Assembly (NCBI RefSeq): GCF_001426405.1 | Contig: NZ_LMEP01000012.1 | Coordinates: forward strand, 572,707 to 636,706 | Reading direction: 5' to 3' | Source: Streptomyces sp. Root1304 | Lineage (GTDB): Bacteria > Actinomycetota > Actinomycetes > Streptomycetales > Streptomycetaceae | Length of the DNA stretch: 64,000 nt | Notes under the pieces: generated by a model | The model's input: only the letters and a program-made list of their open reading frames with translations | Databases searched by the model: none | Told to the model about the DNA's origin: nothing | Shown: positions 32,036 through 40,885 of the stretch, piece by piece | Layout of the letters: every line of letters begins with the position of its first letter | How positions within the stretch are numbered: the first letter of the stretch is position 1 | Translations under genes and position numbers: made by a program

Positions 32036-33565
32036 CGGCCAGGTCACCGTCGTCGGCGGTGTGCCGTCGTCCTCGACGCGCAGCCGGGCGCCCTCGTCGC
32101 CCACCGACACCTCCACCGTGATCGCGCCGGTCCCGGACCGCCGGTGGGCCGCCGCGAGCGCGCCGCGCAGGGTGGCCAGGATCCTCCCCGCCTCCTCCTC
32201 GTCGACGAGGGTGTCGACGGCGCCGGAGAAGTGCACGGACGGCTGGAAACCGAGCAGCACCGCCGCCCCGCCGGTCTCCCGCAGCACCTTTCCCCGGAAG
32301 GAGGTCGGCGCGTCCGCGGGCGGCTGCTGGAGCGCGAAGATGGTCGTACGGACCTCCTGGATCGTCGAGTCCAGCTCGTCCACCGCCCGCCCGAGCAGCG
32401 CGTCGTCGTCGGCGGACGACCCGGCCGCCCGCCGCCGGGTCGACTCCAGCATCATCTCCGTGGCGAACAGCCGCTGGACCACCAGGTCGTGGAGGTCCCG
32501 GGCGATCCGGTCCCGGTCCTCGTACACCGCGAGCCGCTCCCGGTCGTGCCGGGCGTCCGCGAGGACCAGTGCGAGCGCCGCCTGCGAGGCGAACTGCGAG
32601 GCGAGCAGCCGGTCCACCGCCGAATAGGGCGCCGCGCCGCGCCGCCGGGGGAGCGCGAGGGTGCCGATGAGCTTCCCGCCGCTCTGCAGCGGCAGCATCA
32701 TCGACGGGCCGAACCGTGACCGCACGGGGGTGGTCATCCGGGCGTCGGTCGCCGAGTCCTCGATGAACACCGGCTCACCGCCGAGGAGTTGGACGAGTAC
32801 GGGGGAGCCGGGCGCGATCGTCGTACCGACCAGGTCGCCCGGGTCGTCGGTGGTGGAGGCGGCCACGATCTCCATGCCGCCCTCCTGCGTGGGCTGGAGG
32901 ACCACCCCGGCGGAGGCGCCGGAGAGGATGCGGGCCTGCTCGGCGACGGCCATCAGGGCGTTCTCCGCGGACTGGCCGGTCAGCAGGGCCGTGGTCACCG
33001 CGGCGGCCCCCTCGATCCAGCGCTCCCGCTGCCGTGCCGTCTCGTACAGGCGGGCGTTGCCGATCGCGATCCCCGCCTGCGAGGCGAGGACCCGGAGCAG
33101 GGTGAGGTCCTCCTCAGTGAAGCCGCCGACACGCTTCTCCGTGAGGTACAGATTGCCGAAGACCTCGGTGTGGACCCGGATCGGGACGCCGAGGAAGGAG
33201 TGCATCTCCGGATGCCCCAGGGGGACGCCGACGGAGCGCGGGTCGTCCGTCAGCTCGTCGAGGCGCAGCGGCCGGGGGTCCTGGATGAGGACACCGAGCA
33301 GCCCGGTGCGGCCGTCGGGGAGGGAGCCGCACCGCAGCCGCTCCTCGTCCGTCATGCCGGAGGTGAAGAACTCGGTGATGCGGCCGCGCTCGGGGTCGAC
33401 GACCCCGAGCGCGCCGTAGCGGGCCCCGGTCAGCTCGGCGGCGGAGTCCACGATGTGCTGGAGCGTGGTGCGGAGTTCGAGGTCCGTTCCGACGCCGAGG
33501 ACGGCTTCGAGCAGCACCGGCAGACGGGGTGCGTCCTCGTCCGTGTCCTCATCCATGATCGTCAT
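32033..33565 (-). CDS. GAF-domain sensor with degenerate histidine kinase module
   Basis: 510 aa. Two GAF domains (about residues 15-170 and 190-335: ELTGARYGALGVVD...FLGVPIRV; ILSGASAGVVL...MMLPLQSGGKLIGTLALPR) lead to a HisKA_3-type helix with the phosphoacceptor block RDRIARDLHDLVVQRLFA. The following ATPase domain is poor: the N-box position reads LRGALAAAHRR and the chain stops at LRVEDDGTPPTTVTWP, before any G2 box. It resembles the DevS/DosS family in layout. It may sense redox or gas ligands but is probably unable to bind ATP normally. ATG 33565 is preferred (ATG 33556 possible). The TAG stop is made by TA plus the first base of the MITE. Confidence 0.82.
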   Translation of the reverse strand: MTIMDEDTDEDAPRLPVLLEAVLGVGTDLELRTTLQHIVDSAAELTGARYGALGVVDPERGRITEFFTSGMTDEERLRCGSLPDGRTGLLGVLIQDPRPLRLDELTDDPRSVGVPLGHPEMHSFLGVPIRVHTEVFGNLYLTEKRVGGFTEEDLTLLRVLASQAGIAIGNARLYETARQRERWIEGAAAVTTALLTGQSAENALMAVAEQARILSGASAGVVLQPTQEGGMEIVAASTTDDPGDLVGTTIAPGSPVLVQLLGGEPVFIEDSATDARMTTPVRSRFGPSMMLPLQSGGKLIGTLALPRRRGAAPYSAVDRLLASQFASQAALALVLADARHDRERLAVYEDRDRIARDLHDLVVQRLFATEMMLESTRRRAAGSSADDDALLGRAVDELDSTIQEVRTTIFALQQPPADAPTSFRGKVLRETGGAAVLLGFQPSVHFSGAVDTLVDEEEAGRILATLRGALAAAHRRSGTGAITVEVSVGDEGARLRVEDDGTPPTTVTWP

Positions 33566-33708
33566 GGTCCCATTGTCGTACGAATCATGAGCTTTCGCCG
33601 GAGGTGTCCGGCGTGGCTCGGGTGGGCGCCGGGTCACGTCGGCGGGCGTCGGTTCCGTGTCGGCCCGGGTCGGCCCGCGTCGGGTCGGTGTGCCGGTCCG
33701 GTCCGCGC

Positions 33709-34770
33709 TCAGTCCTCGTCGGCCAGCGGGTCGCGCTCCGCCAGCGGGTCGAGGACCATCGGCTGGACCTTGCCCTCCAGCATCGCGCCGAGGCCCAGGA
33801 CCGCGCACACGTCCGGGCGTTCGGCGATGTGCACCGGCATCCCTGTCGCCTCGCGGAGCATCTGGTCGAGCCCCGGCAGCAGCGCGGAGCCGCCGACCAT
33901 CATGATCCCGCGGTCCGCGAGGTCGGCCACCAGGTCCGGCGGGCAGTCCCGCAGCACCTTCCCGATGCCGTCGAGCACCGCCGTCAGGGGGGTGTGGATG
34001 GCCTCGCGCACGGCGGCGGTGTCGACGGTCACCGACCGGGCCAGGCCGGTGGCGACGTCCCGGCCGTGGATCTCGGTCCACGCCGGGCCGTGCGGGGTCA
34101 GGCCGTTCCCGCTGAGGGCCAGCTGGAGCGGGCGCACCGACTGGCTCGGCAGCATCAGCTCGTGGTGGTGGCGCAGGTGCTGGATGACGGCGTGGTCGAT
34201 GGCGTCGCCGCCGACGGGCATCCGCTCCGCCGTGACGATCGCGCCGAGCGACAGCACCGCGACCTGCGTGGTCGCCGCCCCGCACACCATGATCATGGTC
34301 GCCGTCGGCTGCTCGACCGGAAGCCCGCAGCCCACCGCCGCCGCGATCAGCGTGTCGACCAGCTCGACCCGGCGGGCCCCGAGACCGACGAGGGTCTCCA
34401 CGGCGGCGCGCTGGGCGAGCGGGTCGCTGTCGTGCGGGGTGCAGGCCGCGGCGCGCAGCCGGGGCTTGCGGCGCAGCTGGCGGCGGAGCTTCTCGCCGAG
34501 GAGGTGGCGGAGCATCCGCTGCGCCATCTCGATGTCGACGACGGTCCCGCCCGAGACGGGGCGGACGACCCGGATGTAGTCGGGGGTGCGGCCCGTCATC
34601 TTCTCGGCCAGCGCGCCGACGGCGATCAGCGCTCCGGTCCGGGTGTTGACGGCGGCGACGCTCGGCTCGTCGACGACGAGTCCGGCGCCCTTGACGAAGA
34701 CCCGGGTGCGGGCGGCACCCAGGTCGACGGCGACATGGCAACGACGCAGCTGCTCAAGGCTGACGGTCAC
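33709..34770 (-). CDS. mbl: MreB-like actin-family protein (Mbl)
   Basis: 353 aa, slightly shorter than MreB. The actin-type phosphate loops appear as VAVDLGAARTRVFVKGAG and, later, VGGDAIDHAVIQ, with the adenosine segment MMVGGSALLPGLDQML. In Streptomyces such proteins act in spore-wall assembly together with MreB, on the inner face of the membrane. GTG 34770 is the start, with GGAGGATCC in front. Compared with canonical MreB the N-terminus (RRCHVAVDLG) is short and the sequence diverged. It precedes the GAF sensor by 143 bp. The mbl name is given by resemblance and general chromosome context. Confidence 0.82.
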   Translation of the reverse strand: MTVSLEQLRRCHVAVDLGAARTRVFVKGAGLVVDEPSVAAVNTRTGALIAVGALAEKMTGRTPDYIRVVRPVSGGTVVDIEMAQRMLRHLLGEKLRRQLRRKPRLRAAACTPHDSDPLAQRAAVETLVGLGARRVELVDTLIAAAVGCGLPVEQPTATMIMVCGAATTQVAVLSLGAIVTAERMPVGGDAIDHAVIQHLRHHHELMLPSQSVRPLQLALSGNGLTPHGPAWTEIHGRDVATGLARSVTVDTAAVREAIHTPLTAVLDGIGKVLRDCPPDLVADLADRGIMMVGGSALLPGLDQMLREATGMPVHIAERPDVCAVLGLGAMLEGKVQPMVLDPLAERDPLADED

Positions 34771-35022
34771 GGCGGATCCTCCGGAGTGCGGTGCTGGCAC
34801 GGGCGAGGTGTTTCGCGTTACGCGATCCTGTTGGCATCGTCCGGCCGTCCGGGGCGCGGCGCGCGCTGGGCTGCGCCGCCCGGGGCCGGGGAAGACCCGC
34901 CCGCCCGTACGCCCCGAAGCGGGAGAATCACGGCGCACCGCCGCCGACCTGGGGTTTCCTCACAGAATCCTCACGTCCGTGCCTACCTGCGGCCGTACCG
35001 GGCCGCATAGCCTGCGGGCCCC

Positions 35023-35961
35023 ATGGACTACTGCCACGCGTGCCGGCGGCACCTCAACGGGGCCCTCGCCTGTGCCGGGTGCGGGACTCCGGTCGAGGAA
35101 CTGCGGTACGAGACCCCCCACATACCCGTCCAGCGGACGGCGCCTCCGGTCCACACCCCGGACCGGGCGTACGCGGCACCGGACGGGGCCTACGCGGCGC
35201 CGGACCGGCCGTACACCGAACCGGACCGGGCCTACGCGGCGCCGGACCGGGCCTACGGAGAGCCCGAGCGGGCGTACGCCGAGCCCGAGCGGCCCGCGCC
35301 CGAGCACGTCTACGAGCTCGACGTCCTGGAGCCGCCGCGCCCGGCCGCCGGCGGCCGGCGTGCCGTCCGGGGCCGCGCCGCCGCGCGCAGGGGCAGACGC
35401 TCGCGGAGCCGCCGGGGCCGTACGGTCCTGGTCGGCACCCTCGGCCTGGTGCTGGCGGCCGGGACGCTGAGCCTGCTGCGGCTGGCGACGGCGGAACCGG
35501 AGGCGGCGGGCGCCGCCACGGCCGTCGAGGAACAGGACGTCACCGAGGAGACCCTGTCCCCGGACCCGGTGGAGACCACGGAGCCCCCGGACGTCGGGTC
35601 CCCGTCCCCGGCGCGGCCCACGCCGACGCGCCCGCGCCAGGTGAGCGCGGGCACGGGACAGGGCGGGAACACGGGGAAGGAGTCGGGCGAGGGTACGGGT
35701 ACGGAAGACGGCTCGGGTACGGGGAGCGGGGGCGACGCCCCGAAGGGGCCACCGCGCCCCACCGATCCGACGACCGGGCCCACGAGCCCCACGCCGACCT
35801 CACCGAGCCCGTCGACGACGGCGTCGTCGGGAACGCCCGCGCCCCCGACGACGACGGGGCCCCCGCCGCCCGGCGGCCAGGCCCCGAGCACCGGCCCGAC
35901 CCCGACGCCGACCCCCACGCCCTCCCCGACGTGCACCCGCTTCCTGTGGTGGTGCGTGTAG
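35023..35961 (+). CDS. Zinc-ribbon, repeat and proline/threonine-rich single-pass membrane protein
   Basis: 312 aa. It starts with a small zinc ribbon (CHAC, CAGC), then seven heptapeptide repeats of the PDRAYAA/PERAYAE type (about residues 46-94), a basic stretch, one membrane segment (TVLVGTLGLVLAAGTLSLL, about 145-163), and a long Pro/Thr/Ser/Gly-rich extracytoplasmic tail ending TCTRFLWWCV. No known family assigned. The ribbon plus membrane helix layout resembles Streptomyces proteins thought to sit at the cytoplasmic membrane with a wall-spanning tail. It is divergent from mbl. Confidence 0.72.
   Translation: MDYCHACRRHLNGALACAGCGTPVEELRYETPHIPVQRTAPPVHTPDRAYAAPDGAYAAPDRPYTEPDRAYAAPDRAYGEPERAYAEPERPAPEHVYELDVLEPPRPAAGGRRAVRGRAAARRGRRSRSRRGRTVLVGTLGLVLAAGTLSLLRLATAEPEAAGAATAVEEQDVTEETLSPDPVETTEPPDVGSPSPARPTPTRPRQVSAGTGQGGNTGKESGEGTGTEDGSGTGSGGDAPKGPPRPTDPTTGPTSPTPTSPSPSTTASSGTPAPPTTTGPPPPGGQAPSTGPTPTPTPTPSPTCTRFLWWCV
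35158..35304 (+). repeat. 21-bp coding tandem repeat
   Basis: Seven imperfect 21-bp units of the form CCGGACCGGGCCTACGCGGC plus one base, each encoding a seven-residue PDRAYAA-like unit inside 35023-35961. The last two units drift to CCCGAGCGG. Confidence 0.85.
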
Positions 35962-35973
35962 GGGCCGCCCGGC

Positions 35974-36330
35974 TCAGCCGGGGAAGGCCAGGGCGGCGAG
36001 CGACGCGCCCACGACACAGACGACGAGGAAGAAGAGGCGCCCGCGCGGCCAGTCGTACTGCTCGCGCGTGACTCCCCGGTTGGTCTCCTCGGCCCACTCC
36101 GCGAGGAGCCGCCGCATCGGGAGGAGCCCGATCGTCAGCCCGAACAGGGCGAAGGCGTACAGGGGCAGGCCGGCCATCGCGACGGCGACGGCTCCGCACC
36201 CGACGATGATGAAGGGGTAGACGAGCCGGAAGTTCCGTACGGGGATCCACACCGCCATGGCGGAGCAGTGGATGACCGTCGCGAGGGCGGCCAGGATCCA
36301 CCACCATCCGTCGCTGGTGGACGCGTGCAT
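35974..36330 (-). CDS. Small multi-pass membrane protein
   Basis: 118 aa with about four hydrophobic helices (WWWILAALATVIHCSAMAVW, YPFIIVGCGAVAVAMAGLPLYAFALFGLTIGL in two parts, and LFFLVVCVVGASLAALAF) and one charged loop. No family recognised. GGAAGGAG lies 8 nt upstream of the ATG. It is the first gene downstream of the large ALF-repeat protein on the same strand, separated by 90 bp and a strong hairpin. It could be an immunity protein for that large protein or simply unrelated; only the position argues for it. Confidence 0.7.
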   Translation of the reverse strand: MHASTSDGWWWILAALATVIHCSAMAVWIPVRNFRLVYPFIIVGCGAVAVAMAGLPLYAFALFGLTIGLLPMRRLLAEWAEETNRGVTREQYDWPRGRLFFLVVCVVGASLAALAFPG

Positions 36331-36363
36331 GAGCGAGTCTCCTTCCGGGCTGCCGGGGGCGGG

Positions 36364-36399
36364 GCGCGGGGGCCGGACGCGGACGACCGGCCCCCGCGC
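36364..36399 (-). terminator. Terminator after the ALF-repeat gene
   Basis: Perfect 13-bp stem (36364-36376 with 36387-36399, arms GCGCGGGGGCCGG/CCGGCCCCCGCGC) and a 10-nt loop, 22 bp after the ALF-repeat stop and before the small membrane protein gene. Confidence 0.75.
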
Positions 36400-36420
36400 C
36401 CGTCCGGGCGCCGCTCCGGG

Positions 36421-39400
36421 TCAGAACCAGGTCGACAGGGTACCGATGATGGGCGACACGAGGTCGTGGCCGAACTGGGTGATCTTGGTGATGGCCTTGG
36501 TGCCTCCGAGCGCCCCGATCCACTTGGACTGGCCGAACGTCACCAGGCCGAGGAGGGCGCTTCCGGCGGAAGCGGCGAACTCACCGCTGGTGAAGCCGTA
36601 TTCGATGCCGGTGAAGACGGCGCTCAGCGCGCCGGTGCCGAGGGACACGAGGCCGAACACGCCGGCGGCGGCGGCCAGCGGGGGGAAGGCCAGGCTCGCG
36701 ATGCCGAGGCCGGCGGCGATGAACCCGGTGCCGATGCTCACGTAGTTGGCCGCGTCCGCCCACCACTTGGCGTCCTCGTACCACTTCTCGCCGCCGGTGT
36801 CGCTGCCGTTGGGGTTGACCTGGTCGTGCGTCGGACCGTCGGCCGGGTTGGTGTTGCTGTCCCGGTCCCGCTGGGCCTGCACGGCGGCCACCCGGGCGGC
36901 CTCCGCGATCTCGGCCTGCCGCTTCTGGCTCGCGATGCGGCGGGCGTCGGTCGCGGCGGCGGCGGCCGTCTGCGCGTTCTGGCCGGCGACCAGCGCGGAC
37001 TGGCGGGCGTTCGCCGCCGAGGCCTGGGCGCTGTAGGAGGAGCTCAGCGCCCTGCGGGCCGCGTCGACGGCCTTGTTCGCCGAGTAGTTGGCCGAGCGGG
37101 CGGCGCCGCGCGCGGTCTGCGCGGCGGCCTTCGCCGTCGCCGCCGACGCCTTCGCGTCGGCGGCGGACTTGTCGGCTGCGTCGGCGTACTGCTTGGCCTC
37201 CGCCGCGTGCGCGTCGGCGGTCTCCTTGGCGATCTGCGCCTTGTCGGCCCACTGGGACGCCTCCTGCGCCGCCTTGCGGGCGTCCGCGGCCACCTTCGAG
37301 GCCAGCGCGGCGTTCTCCTGCGCCTTGTAGGCGATCTTCGCGGCCGCCGCGATGGCCCCGCGGATGGCGGAGACATGGGTCACGGAGTCGTGGTCGAGCT
37401 GCGCGGCCTTGTGCCGCTGGAGGTCGGTGAAGTTCCGGCGCATCCAGGTGGGGCCTTCGAGCGCCACCTCGGCGTAGGCCTTGGTGTACTGGCCACCGGT
37501 GCTGAGCAGGGTCGCGGCGGTGACCGCGTCGTCCTCCCGTACGGCGGCGGGGTAGGCGCTCTCGAAGAAGTTCTGGAGCGCCGTCGCGGTCTCGGCGTTG
37601 ATCGCGGCCTCGGCCGCCGCCCTGACGGACTTGCCGGGGTCGTGGTCGAGGAGCCGGAAGATCTGGACCCGGTTGTCGGTCGCCGCGGCTTCGACCAGGC
37701 CCGCCGTGAGGAAGTCGCGGGTCGCCTGGGTGTCGGTGCTCGCCAGTGCCTGGTGCGCCGCCGTGCCGATGGCGGGGGCGGACACCTGGGCGATGTAGAG
37801 GGCGGTCTCCCGGTCGTCCTGGCCCTGGGCGAGGGCCCGGTCGGTGTCGATCCAGGCGCGGACGTCCGCCTCCGTGCCGCACAGGGCGAACCTGGCGGCC
37901 TCACGGGTCCAGGAACCCCGGGCCTCCAGCAGTCCGATGGCGGCCTTGCGGCCCAGGGTGACGGCCAGCGCCAGGTCGTTGTTCGCGAGGGCCTGTTCCG
38001 CCTGGGCGATCAGGGTCTGGAGCGCCTGCTCGGTCTGCTGGGCCTGCGTCCGCTTCCGCGCGAGTTCGGCCTGTTCGTCGGCCTCGATCTGGGCGAGCAG
38101 CTTCGCCTCCTCCAGGCCCTGCTGCTTCTGCTCGTTGAGCCGGGCGGTCTCCGCGTTCCGCGCGGCCAGTTCGACCGCGACCGCTTGCGCGACCGCCGCG
38201 GTGGCGGTGTCGGCGGCCTTGACCGCGGCCGCGGCGTGGGCCGTGGACCTGTTGGCGAAGTCGATGGCCTGGCCGGCGTACTTCGCGGCCTCCTCGGCGG
38301 CCGCCGCGGCGTTCTCGGCGTGGGTGGCGGCCGAGTTGGCGGCGTCGCGCGAGGTCCGGGCGGCGGAGGCGGCGGAGTCGGCGAGGGCCTTGGAGGTGGA
38401 GGCGGCGTTGGTGGCCAGGTTCGCGGCGTTGCTCGCGATCTGGGCCTGGCGCTTCGCCTCGGCGGCCTCCTTCTGGGCCACGCCCGACGCCGCGGCGGCC
38501 TGGGCGGAGGCGTTGGCGGCGGCGGCGGCGTTGCGCGCGGCGGAGGCCGCGGCGGAGCCCGCTCCGGCGGCCTGCGCCGACGCGGTCGCGGCGTAGTCGG
38601 CGGCCTGGGCGGCGGACCGGGCCTGGCCCGCGGCGTTGCGCGCGGCGACCGCGGCGTCCTTCGCGGCCTGCGACTTGGTGGCGTCCTGCGAGGCGGCGAT
38701 GGCCGAGCTGTAGGCCACCGAGGCGGCGTGGCCCGCGCTCGCGGCCGCCTGGGAGGCGGCGGTGGCGGCCCAGGCGGCGCGGCGGGACGCCGTCACCGCG
38801 GCGTGGGAGGCCCTGATGGCGTTGCGGGCGGCGTCGGCGGCGCCGGACGCGGCCTTGGCCGCCTTGGTGGCGGCGGACTTGGCCTTGGTGACGTCCGCTC
38901 CGGCCGCGAGGGCTTCGGCGGCCGCGTCCTCGGCGGCGGTCTTCGCCTTGTCGGCCGCGGTCTGGGCGCGCTCGGAGGCCTCCACGGCGAGGTTGGTCTC
39001 GGCCTGGGCGCGCTTGCCCTCCCGCTGGACCACGGCGACGAGTTCCTCGATGGTCGCCGACTCCTGGTCGCGGGCGCGCGCGATGTGCTGGCCGGTGTCG
39101 AGGAACCAGCGGACGTCCGACTCGGTGCCGCTGAGGGCGCGGTCCGCGTACTTCCGCACCTCCGGACCGGCGTTGACCATCATGGTGGACACCTGGACGC
39201 GCATGTCCTCCAGCTGGGCCGCGTACTGCCCGTCGGTGAGGAAGGCCTCCAGCGCGGTCTGGGTGCCGGCGTCCAGGGCCCTGGATGCCTCCCTCTTGAC
39301 CGCCCGGCCGCCCGTGGTCGACACGGTGGACGTCGCGACCCGGAGGTCCTCCAGGACCGCGGTCCTGAACCCTCCCGCGACGAAGGCGTTGATGGCGCTG

Positions 39401-39780
39401 TCGCCGCCCCCGATGGCGGCGGTCGCCTCACGGCGCATGCCCTTGCCGGAGTTGGCGAGGTACGTGAAGAGGGCGACGTAGTTGTCCTGCTGCGTCGCCT
39501 TCGGCAGGGTCTGGAGCAGGAAGGTCTGGACCTCGGCGTCCGAGCCCTGGAGGGCGTCGGCCGCCGCGGCCTTGACGGCCCGTCCGCCCAGCATCCAGGC
39601 CTTGACGACCTTGGCGCGCTCGGTCTCCGGCAGCGCGAACGGCTCCGGCGGCGTGGTGCTTCCGCCGTCCCCCTCGACCGCGCCGCTGATGTGCGCGAGC
39701 GGTAGCGGAGTGGCCGCGGCGGCGGCCACGGCGGTCGCGACGGTGACAAAGCGACGCCGGCTCCAAAACGTGTTCTGCAT
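36421..39780 (-). CDS. Tat-exported ALF-repeat, coiled-coil protein with hydrophobic C-terminus
   Basis: 1119 aa. A twin-arginine leader (WSRRRFVTVATA) comes first, then four to five ALF repeats (about residues 50-235; units such as RAVKAAAADALQGSDAEVQTFL and PEVRKYADRALSGTESDVRWFL in part), a very long alanine-rich coiled coil (about 240-580), a second ALF set (590-780; CGTEADVRAWI), another coiled coil (790-960), and a glycine/alanine-rich hydrophobic segment (about 1015-1085) ending in a short polar tail. ALF repeats are known from actinobacterial secreted and polymorphic-toxin proteins. No enzymatic motif is visible; the C-terminus looks membrane-active. ATG 39780 follows a G-rich ribosome site. 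Confidence 0.85.
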   Translation of the reverse strand: MQNTFWSRRRFVTVATAVAAAAATPLPLAHISGAVEGDGGSTTPPEPFALPETERAKVVKAWMLGGRAVKAAAADALQGSDAEVQTFLLQTLPKATQQDNYVALFTYLANSGKGMRREATAAIGGGDSAINAFVAGGFRTAVLEDLRVATSTVSTTGGRAVKREASRALDAGTQTALEAFLTDGQYAAQLEDMRVQVSTMMVNAGPEVRKYADRALSGTESDVRWFLDTGQHIARARDQESATIEELVAVVQREGKRAQAETNLAVEASERAQTAADKAKTAAEDAAAEALAAGADVTKAKSAATKAAKAASGAADAARNAIRASHAAVTASRRAAWAATAASQAAASAGHAASVAYSSAIAASQDATKSQAAKDAAVAARNAAGQARSAAQAADYAATASAQAAGAGSAAASAARNAAAAANASAQAAAASGVAQKEAAEAKRQAQIASNAANLATNAASTSKALADSAASAARTSRDAANSAATHAENAAAAAEEAAKYAGQAIDFANRSTAHAAAAVKAADTATAAVAQAVAVELAARNAETARLNEQKQQGLEEAKLLAQIEADEQAELARKRTQAQQTEQALQTLIAQAEQALANNDLALAVTLGRKAAIGLLEARGSWTREAARFALCGTEADVRAWIDTDRALAQGQDDRETALYIAQVSAPAIGTAAHQALASTDTQATRDFLTAGLVEAAATDNRVQIFRLLDHDPGKSVRAAAEAAINAETATALQNFFESAYPAAVREDDAVTAATLLSTGGQYTKAYAEVALEGPTWMRRNFTDLQRHKAAQLDHDSVTHVSAIRGAIAAAAKIAYKAQENAALASKVAADARKAAQEASQWADKAQIAKETADAHAAEAKQYADAADKSAADAKASAATAKAAAQTARGAARSANYSANKAVDAARRALSSSYSAQASAANARQSALVAGQNAQTAAAAATDARRIASQKRQAEIAEAARVAAVQAQRDRDSNTNPADGPTHDQVNPNGSDTGGEKWYEDAKWWADAANYVSIGTGFIAAGLGIASLAFPPLAAAAGVFGLVSLGTGALSAVFTGIEYGFTSGEFAASAGSALLGLVTFGQSKWIGALGGTKAITKITQFGHDLVSPIIGTLSTWF

Positions 39781-40246
39781 ATGAATGATGCCCCCCTGGC
39801 CCGCACTGCGGGCCAATGACAATGACCGCCACTTGTCTGGCGATTCGGCGCCACCAACCTACGTTCGACGACCCGTCATTTCAATGAATTGTCGCCACAT
39901 CAGAAGTGCACACTTCTGGCGCTCGTGATCTTCACGAGTTCTTCACGCAGCGGCCTACAACCAGACGGCCTCTGTGGCGAAGACCACACTGAACTTGCCA
40001 TTTCAGGGCTCGACTTGACGAACTATCAGTAGACGGAACCGGAATGTGGAGCTTGTATGAGCGAGCCGTCGCAGGGTTGATTCCGGTGCCGGGGGATTTC
40101 CTGCACCCCGGATTCCGGAGGAATTCCACCGCGTTGGGGCGCGGATGTGAGGGCTTATTCGTAGAGACACCGGGGGGAGATTTCGGCTTGTTCTTTTCTG
40201 TGCAGATCCCTCCGGCATTCAATGGGAATCAAGAAACGAGACAGCC
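39781..40246. other. Long divergent intergenic region, relatively AT-rich
   Basis: 466 bp between the ALF-repeat gene and a secreted-protein gene. It is clearly richer in A/T than its surroundings (for example 39870-40060), as expected for a promoter-rich region or imported DNA. No gene or convincing operator is seen; short frames here lack ribosome sites. Confidence 0.55.
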
Positions 40247-40753
40247 ATGAAGTTCATTCCTCGCGTAATGGTCGCGACCGCGGCCGTGGGAGCCGTTCTC
40301 GGCCTGTTCGCGACCGGTGCCGTGGGCAGCCCGGAGGCCGCGGACGGCCCCCGGGTCGCGGCGGTGGCCGACGAGGCTCCGGGGTACGCGGTCGAGGACT
40401 TCGCCTACCCCGACGCCGCCAAGATCCTCGCCGAGCGCGGCATCGTCCTGAAGCGCGGCGACGGCCACATCGTCCTCGCCACCTGCGGCAGCGAGGCAGG
40501 CCTCCTCGAGGTGTGGGCGCGCGACCTCGACAAGGCCTGCTTCAAGGTGACCGGCAGCAGCGGCTACCTCAGCCTGGACATCCCGGCCGTCTTCGCCATC
40601 AAGGGCAACGACTACAGCACCTCCGTCGACATGACGGTCGGCGCCGAGCAGAAGTCCTTCGACGTCACCAAGAACGCCTGGACCTCCGTCGGCGAGGCCG
40701 CCGACCCCGAGGGCCGCGACCACGCGCTCGTGGAGATCACCACCCAGCGCTGA
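40247..40753 (+). CDS. Hypothetical secreted protein
   Basis: 168 aa. A classic Sec signal (MKFIPRVMVATAAVGAVLGLFATGAVG) is followed by a small domain of about 120 residues with two cysteines (ATCGSEAG, KACFKVTG) likely to form a disulfide. No family assigned. It precedes the trypsin-like FG-GAP gene by 132 bp in the same direction; both are exported. That arrangement (small secreted partner followed by a protease-like protein) might mean they work together, but nothing in the sequence proves it. Confidence 0.78.
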   Translation: MKFIPRVMVATAAVGAVLGLFATGAVGSPEAADGPRVAAVADEAPGYAVEDFAYPDAAKILAERGIVLKRGDGHIVLATCGSEAGLLEVWARDLDKACFKVTGSSGYLSLDIPAVFAIKGNDYSTSVDMTVGAEQKSFDVTKNAWTSVGEAADPEGRDHALVEITTQR

Positions 40754-40885
40754 CGCCGGCCCCCGACGGGGAGGCCGCGTCCGCGGCCCGGCGCCCGGCG
40801 CCGGCTCCCCGACCACCGGACCACTCGACCCATCTGGCGAGACGTTCCCCCTCGTGGGACGCCTCATCGCAAAGGAACCTCACAC

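Noticed and set aside
32010..32036. MITE insertion truncating the GAF kinase
   Set aside because: Removing the element and one TA leaves CCG TAG GGG, so the same TAG stop would exist. The short ATPase domain is not caused by this insertion unless an earlier event is assumed.
35158..35304. Tandem repeats as a CRISPR-like array
   Set aside because: Units are contiguous 21-mers without spacers, in frame, encoding heptapeptides within a gene.
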